A stretch of 64,000 nucleotides of DNA from an uncultured Collinsella sp. (GCA_900543505.1 UQSB01000001.1:23344-87343), one strand, 5' to 3'; counted from the stretch's first letter, positions 44,149 to 54,185 are shown. Program-made: numbers and translations. The notes: a model not told the origin generated them from the sequence alone.

Positions 44149-46449
44149 ATGTTCGCTGCCGCCATCTCGCTCGTCGGTCTTGCGGCGACCGTCTACCTTG
44201 TCTTGCGCGAGGCCAAGGCCATTCGCGCACAGTCGGGCACCGTTGCCAAAAGCGCTCTTGGGTGGAGCGTCGCCTTCGGCCTGTTCCAGCTCTTTTTGAC
44301 CGTCTGGGGCGCTATTGGCCTCGTCGCCCAAAACGAGCCGCTCGCCTTTGTGATGCTCATCCTGACCAACGCCATCCTCACCGGCTGCGCTTGGGCCAGC
44401 GTCGCTCGCGACCGCATCGCACCGCGCGTCTTTGCGTTCGCCTCGGCCGACGCCCCCGCCCCCACCGGCAAGCTCGCCCGCCTGCGCGGTGCCTTTGTGG
44501 GCCGCCCGCTCGTCGCCGCCGTCTTGTGCCTGCTGCTCGCCGGCGTCTTTGCGCTGCTGGGCATGGAGGTCTCGTCCAACCACGACTTTACCTGGGTCTA
44601 CCCCCTGTGCATCCTGCTCGAGTGGGCCATCATCACCGTGCTCATGACCGGCTTGTTCTTCCTATTCCAGCGCCACGGCGCAGCTCCCGCGGTCCTGGCC
44701 TTTGCCCTCTTTGTCCTGGGCATTGCCGAGTTCTTCGTCATCACGTTTAAATCCATGCCGATCCAGCCGGGCGACCTTTCGGCCATCTCCACCGCCGCCG
44801 CGGTCGCCGGCAACGGCTACACCTTCTCGATCTCGCTGTTCTGCGTGCTGTCCATGAGCTTTACCGCCATCGCCATGCTGCTGTGCGAGTACGCCGGCCT
44901 GGTCGCGCCGCATCGCCAGAAGGGCGCCGCCAACGCCAAGCGCATGCTGCTCACCAACCTGCTCGTGGCGGTGCTGTGCCTGGGCGGCGTGACCGCGCAC
45001 GTCACTCTCATCGACTACTACAACACCCTCGGCATCACCGTCTACACCTGGCGCCCGCTCGAGAGCTACTGGCGCGAGGGCTATCTGCCTGCCTTTATTA
45101 GTGCAGCGCAGTCCATCAAGCCGCCCAAACCCGCCGACTATTCTGTCGATGACGCCAAGGCCACGCTCAAAAAGTACGCCAAGGCCTACGACAAGTCCGA
45201 CGCCGCCAAGAGCGACGAGCGCACCGCCGCAAAGGAGCAATTCGACAGCGAGAAGCCCACGGTCATCGCCATCATGAACGAGACCTTCTCGGACCTGTCC
45301 ATCTACCAGAACATGCGCGCCGGCTACGAGGGCCCGCAGTACTTTAAGAACCTGTCCAACTGCCTCAGCCGCGGCAAGCTCTATGTGAGCGCCTACGGCG
45401 GCGGTACCGCCAATACCGAGTTTGAGTTTATGACCGGCAACTCCATGGCCAACCTGGGCTCGGGCGTGTACCCCTACACCATCTACAACATGGAAACGAC
45501 CGGGAACCTGGCAGAGCAGTTCAAGTCGCTCGGATATTCCACCACGGCCATGCACCCCAACCACGCCACCAACTGGAACCGCGAGAACGTCTATAAGGAC
45601 TTTGGCTTTGACCAGTTCCTGTCCATCAACGACTTCCAGGGAGCCGACACCCTGCGCGGCATGGTGACCGACCAGGCAACCTACGACAAGATCCTTGAGC
45701 TGCTCGATCAGAACGCCGATCCGCAGTTTATCTTCGACGTGACCATGCAGAACCACTCGGGCTACGACACGGGCCTGCTGCCGGTCGACAAGCAGATGCA
45801 CCTGAACATCGACACGACCGACCTGGACGCCAAGACCGTCGAGGACGGTACGCTCTCCGATGTCGACGAGTATGTCTCGTGCATCGAGCAGTCCGACCAG
45901 GCGCTGCGTTACTTCCTCAACGCTCTGAGCAAACTTAACCGCAAGGTGGTCGTGGTGTTCTGGGGCGACCACCAGCCGTTCTTCCCGTCCAAGTTCAACG
46001 ACAAGTGGTTTACCGACGAGGACGACGCCACGCATCAGGAGCGCTTGTGGCAGACTGACTACATCATCTGGGCTAACTACGACGTTGCCGGTTGCGACCA
46101 GACGAGTGAGGTCGACGACCTGTCCACCAACTACCTGTCCACCCAGCTCATGCAGCTGATCGGCGCACCGCTGACCGACTACCAGAAGGCGCATATGACG
46201 CTGCGCGAGTCGCTGCCCGCCATCAACTCCGTGGGCTACGAGGACGCCAGCCTGCGCTGGGCGCTCTCCTCCAACGTCACCGGTGACGACGCCGCTGCCG
46301 CAGCCGCCACCAAGGCGCGCGAGGATTACGCCAAGATGCAGTACTACGAGATGTTCCGCGACGGTAAGAACGTGTATACCGAGCACTTCCAGACCGAGGC
46401 CAACGAGACCGACCCCAACCTGGCGCCGGGTACGACCAAGATCAAATAG
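44149..46449 (+). CDS. LTA synthase family phosphoglycerol transferase
   Basis: A 766-residue membrane enzyme. The N-terminal ~310 residues hold about eight hydrophobic segments; the rest is an extracellular sulfatase-fold domain. Metal ligand Glu378 is in NETFSDLS, the nucleophile Thr420 in GGGTANTE, and the other ligands Asp607/His608 in WGDHQPFF. It probably transfers glycerol phosphate from phosphatidylglycerol onto a cell-wall or lipid polymer. ATG 44149 has GAGGAG 8 nt upstream; the longer frame from 44047 lacks one. No partner genes are adjacent. Confidence 0.88.
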   Translation: MFAAAISLVGLAATVYLVLREAKAIRAQSGTVAKSALGWSVAFGLFQLFLTVWGAIGLVAQNEPLAFVMLILTNAILTGCAWASVARDRIAPRVFAFASADAPAPTGKLARLRGAFVGRPLVAAVLCLLLAGVFALLGMEVSSNHDFTWVYPLCILLEWAIITVLMTGLFFLFQRHGAAPAVLAFALFVLGIAEFFVITFKSMPIQPGDLSAISTAAAVAGNGYTFSISLFCVLSMSFTAIAMLLCEYAGLVAPHRQKGAANAKRMLLTNLLVAVLCLGGVTAHVTLIDYYNTLGITVYTWRPLESYWREGYLPAFISAAQSIKPPKPADYSVDDAKATLKKYAKAYDKSDAAKSDERTAAKEQFDSEKPTVIAIMNETFSDLSIYQNMRAGYEGPQYFKNLSNCLSRGKLYVSAYGGGTANTEFEFMTGNSMANLGSGVYPYTIYNMETTGNLAEQFKSLGYSTTAMHPNHATNWNRENVYKDFGFDQFLSINDFQGADTLRGMVTDQATYDKILELLDQNADPQFIFDVTMQNHSGYDTGLLPVDKQMHLNIDTTDLDAKTVEDGTLSDVDEYVSCIEQSDQALRYFLNALSKLNRKVVVVFWGDHQPFFPSKFNDKWFTDEDDATHQERLWQTDYIIWANYDVAGCDQTSEVDDLSTNYLSTQLMQLIGAPLTDYQKAHMTLRESLPAINSVGYEDASLRWALSSNVTGDDAAAAAATKAREDYAKMQYYEMFRDGKNVYTEHFQTEANETDPNLAPGTTKIK

Positions 46450-46476
46450 CGGCTAGCTGCGAGTTCATAACTGAAA

Positions 46477-46606
46477 CGTCTGTCCGGGCGGAGGCATATA
46501 AGGTTCCCTGCTCGGACAGTCCTGCGTAAGACGGAGGCCACATTAAGTGGCCTCCTTTGCGTGCGGAACTCGCGATGAACCTTATATGCCTCCGCCCGGA
46601 CAGACG
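46477..46606. repeat. 30-bp perfect inverted repeat enclosing a hairpin
   Basis: Arms 46477-46506 and 46577-46606 are perfectly complementary (each contains GTCCGGGCGGAGGCATATAA or its complement). The 70 bp between them hold a smaller stem GGAGGCCAC/GTGGCCTCC (46533-46555) with TTT after it. Confidence 0.92.
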
Positions 46607-46658
46607 CCTTGTTGTTGGAGCACGGCTTGTCATGGGGGCATCCGCTGAACATATATAA

Positions 46659-46687
46659 GACGAAGGCCACGTCATGTGGCCTTCGTC
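46659..46687. terminator. Hairpin between LTA synthase and surface operon
   Basis: GACGAAGGCCAC and GTGGCCTTCGTC are perfect 12-bp arms around GTCAT. The flanking bases (AGTCCTGCGCAAGACGAAGG read on the minus strand) repeat, in inverse orientation, the sequence at 46519-46540. So two inverted copies of a ~60-bp element lie in this gap. Confidence 0.7.
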
Positions 46688-46757
46688 TTGCGCAGGACTG
46701 TAGAGCAGGGAACTTCGTGCCAGCCGCCCGGGAGGGCGTTGCGTTTAGAAGATGGAC

Positions 46758-47456
46758 CTAGTACTTATCCCTCCGGGACAAAAGAAGCGCGGCTATAAAT
46801 GCGATGATTGCAAGCGTCAGCAACACCAAAAGCAACGTGAGCGTGTTGTCGCCTGTTGCCACCAGACCAAGCAAGCCGGGCTTCTTTCTGCCAGCAGACT
46901 GCACGGGGATCTTCTCGCCATCGTCCTCGGCGGTGATTTCCCAGCGAATGGTCTTGTTTGCGTCGGCAACCTCGTTGCCCACCGATGTCGGAACGTTTAG
47001 CTGCAAATTAAGCACCGTGCTGCCATCGCTCGTAAACGTGGCGATTTGCGTGGGATAAGCGAACACGCTGCCCGGTGTTCCTGTCTGGAGCCAACCTGCA
47101 GAGCCATCGCCCGCCGACGCAGTTAGAGTAATGGGCGACAGCAGGCGTGCCGTCTCGTGATCGACAACGGCACGCACAAACACGCGCACCTGGGACTTTA
47201 CGCCCGTGGCACGAATCTCTATCTGCTGATCACGCACATCGCCAGGCATCAGATCTTTAAAGGCCAAAAACAGATCGGGCTCCCCCGAGGAGTCCGTCGC
47301 CCCCGAGACCGTCAGCTGACGCGCATTTCCGTCATAGGCAATCGCGGGAGTATCGGCAAACGCACGGGCGGGAACAGCGAGCGCGACCACGCAGAAAATG
47401 GCCGCGACCATGCAACGCAAGGAGCGCGCAACACCTTTACGAATCGGGAACGCCAT
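46758..47456 (-). CDS. Secreted protein with sortase-like or membrane anchor
   Basis: A 232-residue surface protein. A signal peptide (VAAIFCVVALAVPARAFA) ends near residue 34. The middle is a beta-rich domain with TasA-like traits (LFLAFKDLMPGDVRDQQIEI). The C-terminus has LVATGD, a hydrophobic stretch and RRDKY, the layout of sortase substrates with a variant LPxTG. ATG 47456 follows the preceding stop by two bases. It is last in the SipW operon and probably anchors the assembled fibre. Without sortase processing it would be a membrane protein. Confidence 0.75.
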   Translation of the reverse strand: MAFPIRKGVARSLRCMVAAIFCVVALAVPARAFADTPAIAYDGNARQLTVSGATDSSGEPDLFLAFKDLMPGDVRDQQIEIRATGVKSQVRVFVRAVVDHETARLLSPITLTASAGDGSAGWLQTGTPGSVFAYPTQIATFTSDGSTVLNLQLNVPTSVGNEVADANKTIRWEITAEDDGEKIPVQSAGRKKPGLLGLVATGDNTLTLLLVLLTLAIIAFIAALLLSRRDKY

Positions 47457-47458
47457 AC

Positions 47459-48040
47459 TTACGCACCTCCATGCGGCGGCACCAGCACGTCATTCTCGAC
47501 CGAGCAACCCCATGCGTCGCGCACGGCCTCATCGGGCGTCGCCTGGACCGCCTGAGTGGAGATATCCACGACAAGATTGCGACCTTCGGTTGCCTTGAGC
47601 TCGGTAACCCTATTAATGAGCACGCCGGTTTCCGCGCCGGGAGCGACGGGCGACGTCCAGTAATAGAACCCGTCGCTCGCCTTAACCCAGTTATAAGCCG
47701 AGTTCGCGCCCGAGGCATCAGCCACGCTCCACGCAATCTCGTAATCCGCCTCACCCTTCGGCTCCTCCTTCGGCTCATCCCACAGGCGTGCGCCATCCTG
47801 GTCCTGCCAGTAGATATCCACTGCAGCACGAATATAGGCGGGCGCAGTACCCGTGTTCTTCGCCTTGACATCGCTTTTCACTTTGCCGTTGAGCGTTTCC
47901 TGAACCGATGGCGTCACCGACCCGATGCCGAACTGGTTGACCAGCACGCCCGTAACCGAAAGCCAGGCCAACGTGCCTGCCGTACCGGCCAGGAGGATAA
48001 CCCCCACCAGCAAGGCGATGATGCGCTTGCGCTTGGACAT
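47459..48040 (-). CDS. SipW-dependent-type secreted protein, TasA/camelysin-like (minor subunit)
   Basis: A 193-residue protein. The N-terminus (KRIIALLVGVILLAGTAGTLAWLS) is the long signal peptide used by SipW-type peptidases, with mature part beginning near VTGVLVNQFGIG. The body shows TAPAYIRAAVDIYW, a pattern shared with camelysin-like proteins (residues for a beta-sandwich). One base separates it from the giant adhesin gene. Probably a minor fibre subunit or cap. Confidence 0.75.
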   Translation of the reverse strand: MSKRKRIIALLVGVILLAGTAGTLAWLSVTGVLVNQFGIGSVTPSVQETLNGKVKSDVKAKNTGTAPAYIRAAVDIYWQDQDGARLWDEPKEEPKGEADYEIAWSVADASGANSAYNWVKASDGFYYWTSPVAPGAETGVLINRVTELKATEGRNLVVDISTQAVQATPDEAVRDAWGCSVENDVLVPPHGGA

Positions 48041-48041
48041 G

Positions 48042-51000
48042 CTAATCCTCCTTCTTTGCTACGTTGCCGTTGCTCCAAACGTTATGGGCACGATTGCTGC
48101 CGTCGATCCATTTGTCGTTCACACGCGTGTTCGTGCAGGTGAACGTGGCATCGTTCGCGCTCGATGCAGCGGAGATAGTCGCCTGCGCCTTATCGCCCGG
48201 CTGCTTGCCAGGGACGCCGATTTGGTTGCTGTAGCGCCATGCCCACGCTGAGTCCTCCTCGACGGTGTAGATACCCGCCGGGACCGCAAGCTCGATAGCG
48301 CCGGAGTACCAGGCGGAACCGTCCTTTAGCTGCGCATCCGATGACACCGTTACCTCAACCGTGCGCTCCTCCAAGGCGTTGCCGTCCATGCCGGCCCGGG
48401 AAACCTTGAAGCGGAACGTCTTGCCCTTCGCCCAGCTATCCTGGGTTTGCTTGACGATCTTGAGCGTATGCGTAGCGGCGAAATCGAACACCGCATTGCC
48501 ATCGCTCTGAGTGCCGTCGCCCGTGAGCTTGTAGTCCAAACGATTCGTCAGCTCAAACGAGCCCTCGCCTGAACCCGAACTGTAAAGCGAGACATACTTC
48601 CCGTTGACAGGCGCAGGAGTCTGGCCAGGAAGACCATAGCCCACGCGGTCAACGTGCACCGTCAGTTGCGTGCCCATGAAGGGCTTTGCAAAGCAAGCCT
48701 TGAACGGCGCCTTATCGCTCTTGTCATCTATCGTGTTCGCGGCATTGGGATCAAGCAACCACTTGAGCTGCCCGGTCACATTCTTAGGGCTCGCATCGTC
48801 CGATGTGTCGTTAGCGACGACCTTATACGTCACCGGATACAAATCCATGTTGGCTGTAACCGGTTTACCCTTGAAGTCGCTCCACGCCACAGCTTTGTCG
48901 CCATTAACCCACTGCCACTCCAAGAACAACTCCTTCAAGCTGCTATCCGCTCGCTCGCCCAGGAATGCGACGATTGCGGAGTAGGCTTCGGGATCGTAGG
49001 CCACTTCCTTTGGCTCCATGACGGGTTCACCCTTGTCGTCATAGACCGGGTTGCCGCTCTCGTCCATCTTGGGCACCTTAACTGTCTGAACAAAGCCGGC
49101 ATTGCCATCCTGGCCACGCAGAACACTCGTATCGTTCGGGTCTACCGTAGCGGTGTAGATGACGTTGCCTTCGGTGTCGTGATAGCGCACTTTAAGCGGC
49201 GTCTTCTTGTACACCGCAGTGTAGGTCACGCTCTCAAAGGGCTCGCTGCCCTCGAGGGGATACTTCTCATCGTCAGTCATCAGGGTGTACTGCCCGTCAT
49301 TGACATAATCGCGCGACCAGCCGACAAAGTCGTACTTGGTGCCGTCAGTGCCCTCAACCTCCTCGGCGGCCTTGACCTCAAGAGAAATCTGGTCGCCGGA
49401 ATCAGTGCGGCCGAGGCTACGGACAAGATCGGGATTCGCAAGTTTAGAGTCAATGTTCGATTGAACGGTAACCAGGCTGGGACGGTAGACCGGGTACAGC
49501 TCCATGGGGGCCTTGACCACGGTAGAAGCACTCACCATACGGATGCCCTCTGACCAAGCGACATAGCCCTTGCCAGGTGCCGGCTCGGCTTCCGTCCAGC
49601 CCACGAAGACGTTGAACTTGCCTGTATCCGCATCGATAGTGCTGACGTCATAAGTTGGCTTCGGGATGCCGCCATTAAGGTTGCCGAGCATATCGTCTTG
49701 CTGAGCAACTTTGCCGTCCACATCCGTGGCATTGAGGTGGTACACAACCGCCAACGGCGAATAGTACGCCACGAATGTATAGGCTCCGCCAGGTTCCACC
49801 GGATAAGAGCAAGTACCATGCTCCACATCGTAGGGAAGCGTCTTGATCTCGCCGTTCGGAAGCTCGATCTCAACCTTCTGCAACTTATACAGCTCACCGC
49901 CTGCTTTATAAACCGGCGTCGTAACGTCAGGGGTCACCGTTGCCGTAGCAGGATTGGTGTCCGCGTTGATAACGGGAGCAATGTTGTAGCTAGGCACATT
50001 GACCTTGTCCGTACCCTCAAAACCTGCGCGATTCAGGTTGGTGGTGTAGCTGACGTCGTACTTTGCGTAGACGGGATAGGCATCCTGCCACTGGGTGACC
50101 TTGGACTCGTCGGTCGCCAGATACGGCTCTGCCTTATCCGGATCACTCGTCACATAGGAGTCGCCGGCGACGTCGTAGATATACTTCCAGACGTCAGAAT
50201 CCTTCTGAACCTCGGCGGTCGAAATCCAGCCCAGGAACTTATAGCCCGGCACGGCCATGTCGGCATCGGTCGGGGAAGCTTCGAGGGTCAGGGGGCTCTC
50301 ATACGATCCCTTCTCACCATCTTCTGGCTTTTCGGCCACTTTAACCGACTTATTAACATGCGGGTAGTAATACGTGAACGTCGGATCCGCCCCGTTCACC
50401 TTGGTCTGCAGCAAGTTACTCTCATAGCGCCGCGTGGCAGTCCTCACGACATTATCGCCCTTGTTGTAGAAATTAACGTCCGTGGTAATCATCGCGCGAA
50501 CGTAGTACTTCTTATCTGTACGCACCATGCTCTCGATGGGATTTTTCACATATGTCCAATATTCACCATCGCGCTCAAGCGTCCAGAAATTCAGGCGATA
50601 GCGATCATTCACCGGTTTGACCGTTACGTTCAGCGAAGCCGAAGTCCAAGTATCGCTTAGCGTTGCAGCGCCTGGAAAATCGGTATCGGCATAGAGGTTT
50701 TTTAGAGTATCGGCTCCCGTATCGTTTTTAACGTTGTGCGAGTACGCGTTAAGGGGACTCACGACAAGGGTTTCCTTCGTGAAGCGCGTGCCACACGTTT
50801 CATAACTATCCTTTATACCGTGGTCAACATGCTCCGGGCCCCAGTGGACGACGTTTTCACGCACGAAGGTACTACCGACGTTTTCCTCAAAGGGCGTTTG
50901 ATAGCGATTCCAAACGGAACAAAGTAGCTTGCTGTCCGTAAACTCATGGTTGGTATAAGCCCGAACGTAATAATCCACTCGGTACTCAAAGCGGGCGATG

Positions 51001-53513
51001 TAGGTATGCGGCGCGGTTAAATCGACATCGGCGGGGAGCGTATAGCTGGGGTCGCGGCTTACGCGCACCTCGAGCGGGGCATCCTCGGTTCCCTTGTTTT
51101 CATACCAACCCAGGAAACGATAGCCGTCGGGCAGCTGGCCCTCCTCGGATATAGCTTTACCGGATACGTCGAGCACCTGTACGGTATACGCGCTTGTGCC
51201 ATCTTCTGCAGTCTCAACCTTAACGTCAGTTTTGCCCACACCGTCGCGCCGAGTCTGATCGTCGGTTGCATCCTGCTCATTGCCCTCAAACACCGTCATG
51301 ATGTTCGACACATAGTCGGTGTACACCGGATAAAAATCGGTAGGACCAAGCACAGTGATCTCGGTGCCGGCAGGATAGAACGCACCGGCGTTTTTTAGCT
51401 CGGCAAGCTTAGGCGAGGTGATGGCCGCGTAACCGCCATGCATCCCGGCCTCGCCACTCGGCTGCGTCGTCCAACCGATAAAGGTGGCGCTGGCAGAAAG
51501 AGTGCCGCGGTCCGCAGGGGCAGCCGGCGTTAAACCGACGCCATAGCGGTACCAGTCCGTCGACTTGTCGTGCTCCTCGCCGCTCTGCCACGCGAGCGTC
51601 TCGCCCTTGACGTTATAGAACAGCACCTGCGCCTCGTACGAAGCGATAAACAGGTCATTGCCCTTAAAACCGTCGACCCCCTTGGCATTATCGGCGGTAT
51701 AGGTCGACGTATGCTCGTGCGCCTCACTCTTCTTGACCTGTTTGCCGGCAGTCACGGCATCGGCATCGGTCTTGCCGTCAAACCAGGTGTTATCGGCCTC
51801 GATGTGGTTCACGTTGACCCCGGGCTCGCGGAACCAGCCCGTAAAGCGGTATCCCTCGTTTGCCTCGGTCAGGCCTTCAGGCTTTGCGGAGGTATCCTGC
51901 TTAAACGTTACCGATGTATCGCCCTGGGCCAAGCCCTGAGCCGTTCCCGCCAGCACGGCGCTCACGGCAAAAGCGTACGGATCCGAAGTCGCCTGATCAA
52001 TACCGAGTTTGGTCGCCTCGATTGTCGCGGTACCCGCACCGGGAAAATCGATCGTCGCCTTAACGCTTTGGCCATGCACGGGGATATTCAGCTTGTAATC
52101 CATCGCCCACTCATTGGTGTGCTGGCCACCCAGGGCATCGTCGTTGGCGGTCGAGCGCATGGTGCGGGCACAGAAGTCGTAGTCGTGCTCTTCCCATAGC
52201 TCACGCGTGATGTAGCGCTCGTCGTCCCACGGGCCATAGCCGTCGCCCTTAGTGGTACCGTCGCCGCCAAACGCGGGGATTTTCTTTTTAGCGGGATTAC
52301 CCTGGCTATTGCCATTCAAGCTCACGCTCGGTTTAAAGTAGCACTCGGTGACCGTGGCATCATCCTTGTTAGCGCGCGCAGCAATGCCGCCCAGGTTCAC
52401 GTCGTTTTGGATGATGGGGATCACGGCGATGGGGTTGTACTGGCGCGAGCTCAAGTCGCCCGCAAAGTGGCTGCGGACGAGCTCGTTGCCCTTTTCAGTC
52501 AAAATACGGCCCGCCAGGCCGCCTGTCCACGCTCGCGTCACGGCGACAACTCCCACGTACGATGCGGCATAGCTGTAGCACTGCGCCGTCGAGAAGCAGT
52601 CGATAATCTTGGCGTTGCCCGCCATGCAGCCCACAAAGCCCGAGGCGTACACGTTGTTGCCGCCCAGGGCGCCAACGGCCACATCGTATTTATTGGTGAC
52701 GTCGGTCATGCCCTTCTCGGCAATCGAACCATTCTCTTTGCGCGTAGGCGTCACGCGGCAGTACTCGATGGTCGAGTTCTTGACGTAGCCGGCAAACGCC
52801 GCCATATACAGGCCCTCGCCACCGATTGCCTGTACGCCCGAAGTCGTGTTGTTGACGGCGCGGCCACCACGGACCTCGCAGTTGTAGAGGGTGCAACCGT
52901 CGAGCTCGCCGGCAATCAGGCCTCCCTCAAAGCCTGCGTTGGTAATGAGGTTGAGAGCATTGTTGGCGCAGGTCACGTGCAGCGTGCTCTCCATGACCAT
53001 AACGTTTTCGAAGCGCGTATTGACGGCTTTGCCCACGATAATGCCACCGCGGAAGTCCGCCCACACGTTGGCGTCCTTGACCAGGAAGTTTTTGATGGTG
53101 GCACCGTTGGTCTCGGCAAAAAATCCCGTATCGCGCTCGGGGTCAAAAGCGTCTTTATCGTAGTTCAGGCCCTCAACGGTGTGGTTTTGACCATCGAACA
53201 CGCCCTTAAACGGATGCTCCTTGTTGCCAAACGACAGATGCTTAACGGTGTTTGCAACGATGGCTTTCATGTCGTCGCTGTCGAGCTCAATGTCGTTATC
53301 GAGATAAACGTGCCAGCCGGACGTATCGCGCTCGCGCGACAGCGCCACACACGACAAAAAGTCAGCCTCGTTTTTGATGTGGAATTCGGTTTTGGCCTCG
53401 GGCACGTCCTCGGCATGCACCACCGTTGGCAGCGCCATAACGCAGCAAAGGGCAATCGCTGCGACGGCAACCAGCCTGCTAAGCATACCCCGGTTCATAT
53501 TCTTGATCTTCAT
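48042..53513 (-). CDS. Giant secreted adhesin with GLUG-like and InlB B-type repeats
   Basis: An 1823-residue secreted protein. Signal peptide residues 1-34 end in VVHA. Residues ~60-430 are GLUG-like beta-solenoid (GVFDGQNHTVEGL, GFFAETNGATIKNFLV). Several B-type repeats follow, marked by FTGWFREPG, FIGWTTQPSG, FLGWYENKG, FLGWISTAE, FVGWTEAEP and FVGWSRDY. A Cna-B-like domain near the end has FRFKVSRAG and GIYTVEEDSAW. There is no LPxTG or membrane segment at the C-terminus (ends NVAKKED). It sits among SipW/TasA-type genes, so it is probably the adhesive tip or matrix partner of that fibre. Confidence 0.88.
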   Translation of the reverse strand: MKIKNMNRGMLSRLVAVAAIALCCVMALPTVVHAEDVPEAKTEFHIKNEADFLSCVALSRERDTSGWHVYLDNDIELDSDDMKAIVANTVKHLSFGNKEHPFKGVFDGQNHTVEGLNYDKDAFDPERDTGFFAETNGATIKNFLVKDANVWADFRGGIIVGKAVNTRFENVMVMESTLHVTCANNALNLITNAGFEGGLIAGELDGCTLYNCEVRGGRAVNNTTSGVQAIGGEGLYMAAFAGYVKNSTIEYCRVTPTRKENGSIAEKGMTDVTNKYDVAVGALGGNNVYASGFVGCMAGNAKIIDCFSTAQCYSYAASYVGVVAVTRAWTGGLAGRILTEKGNELVRSHFAGDLSSRQYNPIAVIPIIQNDVNLGGIAARANKDDATVTECYFKPSVSLNGNSQGNPAKKKIPAFGGDGTTKGDGYGPWDDERYITRELWEEHDYDFCARTMRSTANDDALGGQHTNEWAMDYKLNIPVHGQSVKATIDFPGAGTATIEATKLGIDQATSDPYAFAVSAVLAGTAQGLAQGDTSVTFKQDTSAKPEGLTEANEGYRFTGWFREPGVNVNHIEADNTWFDGKTDADAVTAGKQVKKSEAHEHTSTYTADNAKGVDGFKGNDLFIASYEAQVLFYNVKGETLAWQSGEEHDKSTDWYRYGVGLTPAAPADRGTLSASATFIGWTTQPSGEAGMHGGYAAITSPKLAELKNAGAFYPAGTEITVLGPTDFYPVYTDYVSNIMTVFEGNEQDATDDQTRRDGVGKTDVKVETAEDGTSAYTVQVLDVSGKAISEEGQLPDGYRFLGWYENKGTEDAPLEVRVSRDPSYTLPADVDLTAPHTYIARFEYRVDYYVRAYTNHEFTDSKLLCSVWNRYQTPFEENVGSTFVRENVVHWGPEHVDHGIKDSYETCGTRFTKETLVVSPLNAYSHNVKNDTGADTLKNLYADTDFPGAATLSDTWTSASLNVTVKPVNDRYRLNFWTLERDGEYWTYVKNPIESMVRTDKKYYVRAMITTDVNFYNKGDNVVRTATRRYESNLLQTKVNGADPTFTYYYPHVNKSVKVAEKPEDGEKGSYESPLTLEASPTDADMAVPGYKFLGWISTAEVQKDSDVWKYIYDVAGDSYVTSDPDKAEPYLATDESKVTQWQDAYPVYAKYDVSYTTNLNRAGFEGTDKVNVPSYNIAPVINADTNPATATVTPDVTTPVYKAGGELYKLQKVEIELPNGEIKTLPYDVEHGTCSYPVEPGGAYTFVAYYSPLAVVYHLNATDVDGKVAQQDDMLGNLNGGIPKPTYDVSTIDADTGKFNVFVGWTEAEPAPGKGYVAWSEGIRMVSASTVVKAPMELYPVYRPSLVTVQSNIDSKLANPDLVRSLGRTDSGDQISLEVKAAEEVEGTDGTKYDFVGWSRDYVNDGQYTLMTDDEKYPLEGSEPFESVTYTAVYKKTPLKVRYHDTEGNVIYTATVDPNDTSVLRGQDGNAGFVQTVKVPKMDESGNPVYDDKGEPVMEPKEVAYDPEAYSAIVAFLGERADSSLKELFLEWQWVNGDKAVAWSDFKGKPVTANMDLYPVTYKVVANDTSDDASPKNVTGQLKWLLDPNAANTIDDKSDKAPFKACFAKPFMGTQLTVHVDRVGYGLPGQTPAPVNGKYVSLYSSGSGEGSFELTNRLDYKLTGDGTQSDGNAVFDFAATHTLKIVKQTQDSWAKGKTFRFKVSRAGMDGNALEERTVEVTVSSDAQLKDGSAWYSGAIELAVPAGIYTVEEDSAWAWRYSNQIGVPGKQPGDKAQATISAASSANDATFTCTNTRVNDKWIDGSNRAHNVWSNGNVAKKED

Positions 53514-53516
53514 AGG

Positions 53517-54164
53517 CTAGTTCGCCTCCGGCCAACCCACAACGTCAAGTACGTCGAGGGCGGTATCGCTTGTCTGCTGGTTTTTGGCCTGCACGGCCTG
53601 AACATCGATATCGAGCCTGAATGAGCCGCCGCGCGCGGCATCGTGGTAGTCGCCCACAAAGCGCAGCGAGTCCATGAGGCTTTCCGTCATGGCACCGGGG
53701 TCGAGCGTGCCGCCACGCCCGGCCAATCCGCGGTAGTAGTACCACCCATCGCCGCCATCGATCCACGGGGACCCCTCGCCCGCGTTCACATGAAACGCAA
53801 CGCTGCCCGAAGCATCCGCGCTCGAACCGTCGGGCGCCACCGACGTCATGCGCAGACGCGCGCGAACGTACTCAGGCTGCGTGCCAGCGTTCTCCACGCG
53901 CACAATGCGGCTGATGTCAGAGCCCCCGGCCTTGGTGTCGGGATAGTCCCCGTGCTCGTTGGGCTCAAACGGAATCTCCTCGCCCTGCTCGTTGAGGGTG
54001 TATTCGCAGACTCGTACCTTCACGCTGCCAAACGATAGAACGTTGTTCACCGGAACCATATCAACGGTAAAAGCCAGCGTGCCGCACAGGCACGCCAGGG
54101 CCAACAGCGCCATCGCAGCAAGCGCCAAGGTGCGTTTCTGATTGTCGGAAAGATTATTGAGCAT
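53517..54164 (-). CDS. SipW-dependent-type secreted protein (minor subunit)
   Basis: A 215-residue protein. The signal region is LALAAMALLALACLCGTLAF followed by TVDMVPVNNVLSFGSV, the SipW/TasA-type mature start. EYVRARLRMTSVAPDG and WYYYRGL recall the other camelysin-like proteins in the operon. ATG 54164 is used; its ribosome site is weak. The longer frame would translate the terminator upstream. It is the first gene after that terminator. Confidence 0.72.
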   Translation of the reverse strand: MLNNLSDNQKRTLALAAMALLALACLCGTLAFTVDMVPVNNVLSFGSVKVRVCEYTLNEQGEEIPFEPNEHGDYPDTKAGGSDISRIVRVENAGTQPEYVRARLRMTSVAPDGSSADASGSVAFHVNAGEGSPWIDGGDGWYYYRGLAGRGGTLDPGAMTESLMDSLRFVGDYHDAARGGSFRLDIDVQAVQAKNQQTSDTALDVLDVVGWPEAN

Positions 54165-54185
54165 TACGTTCGCCAGTCGTCGATA

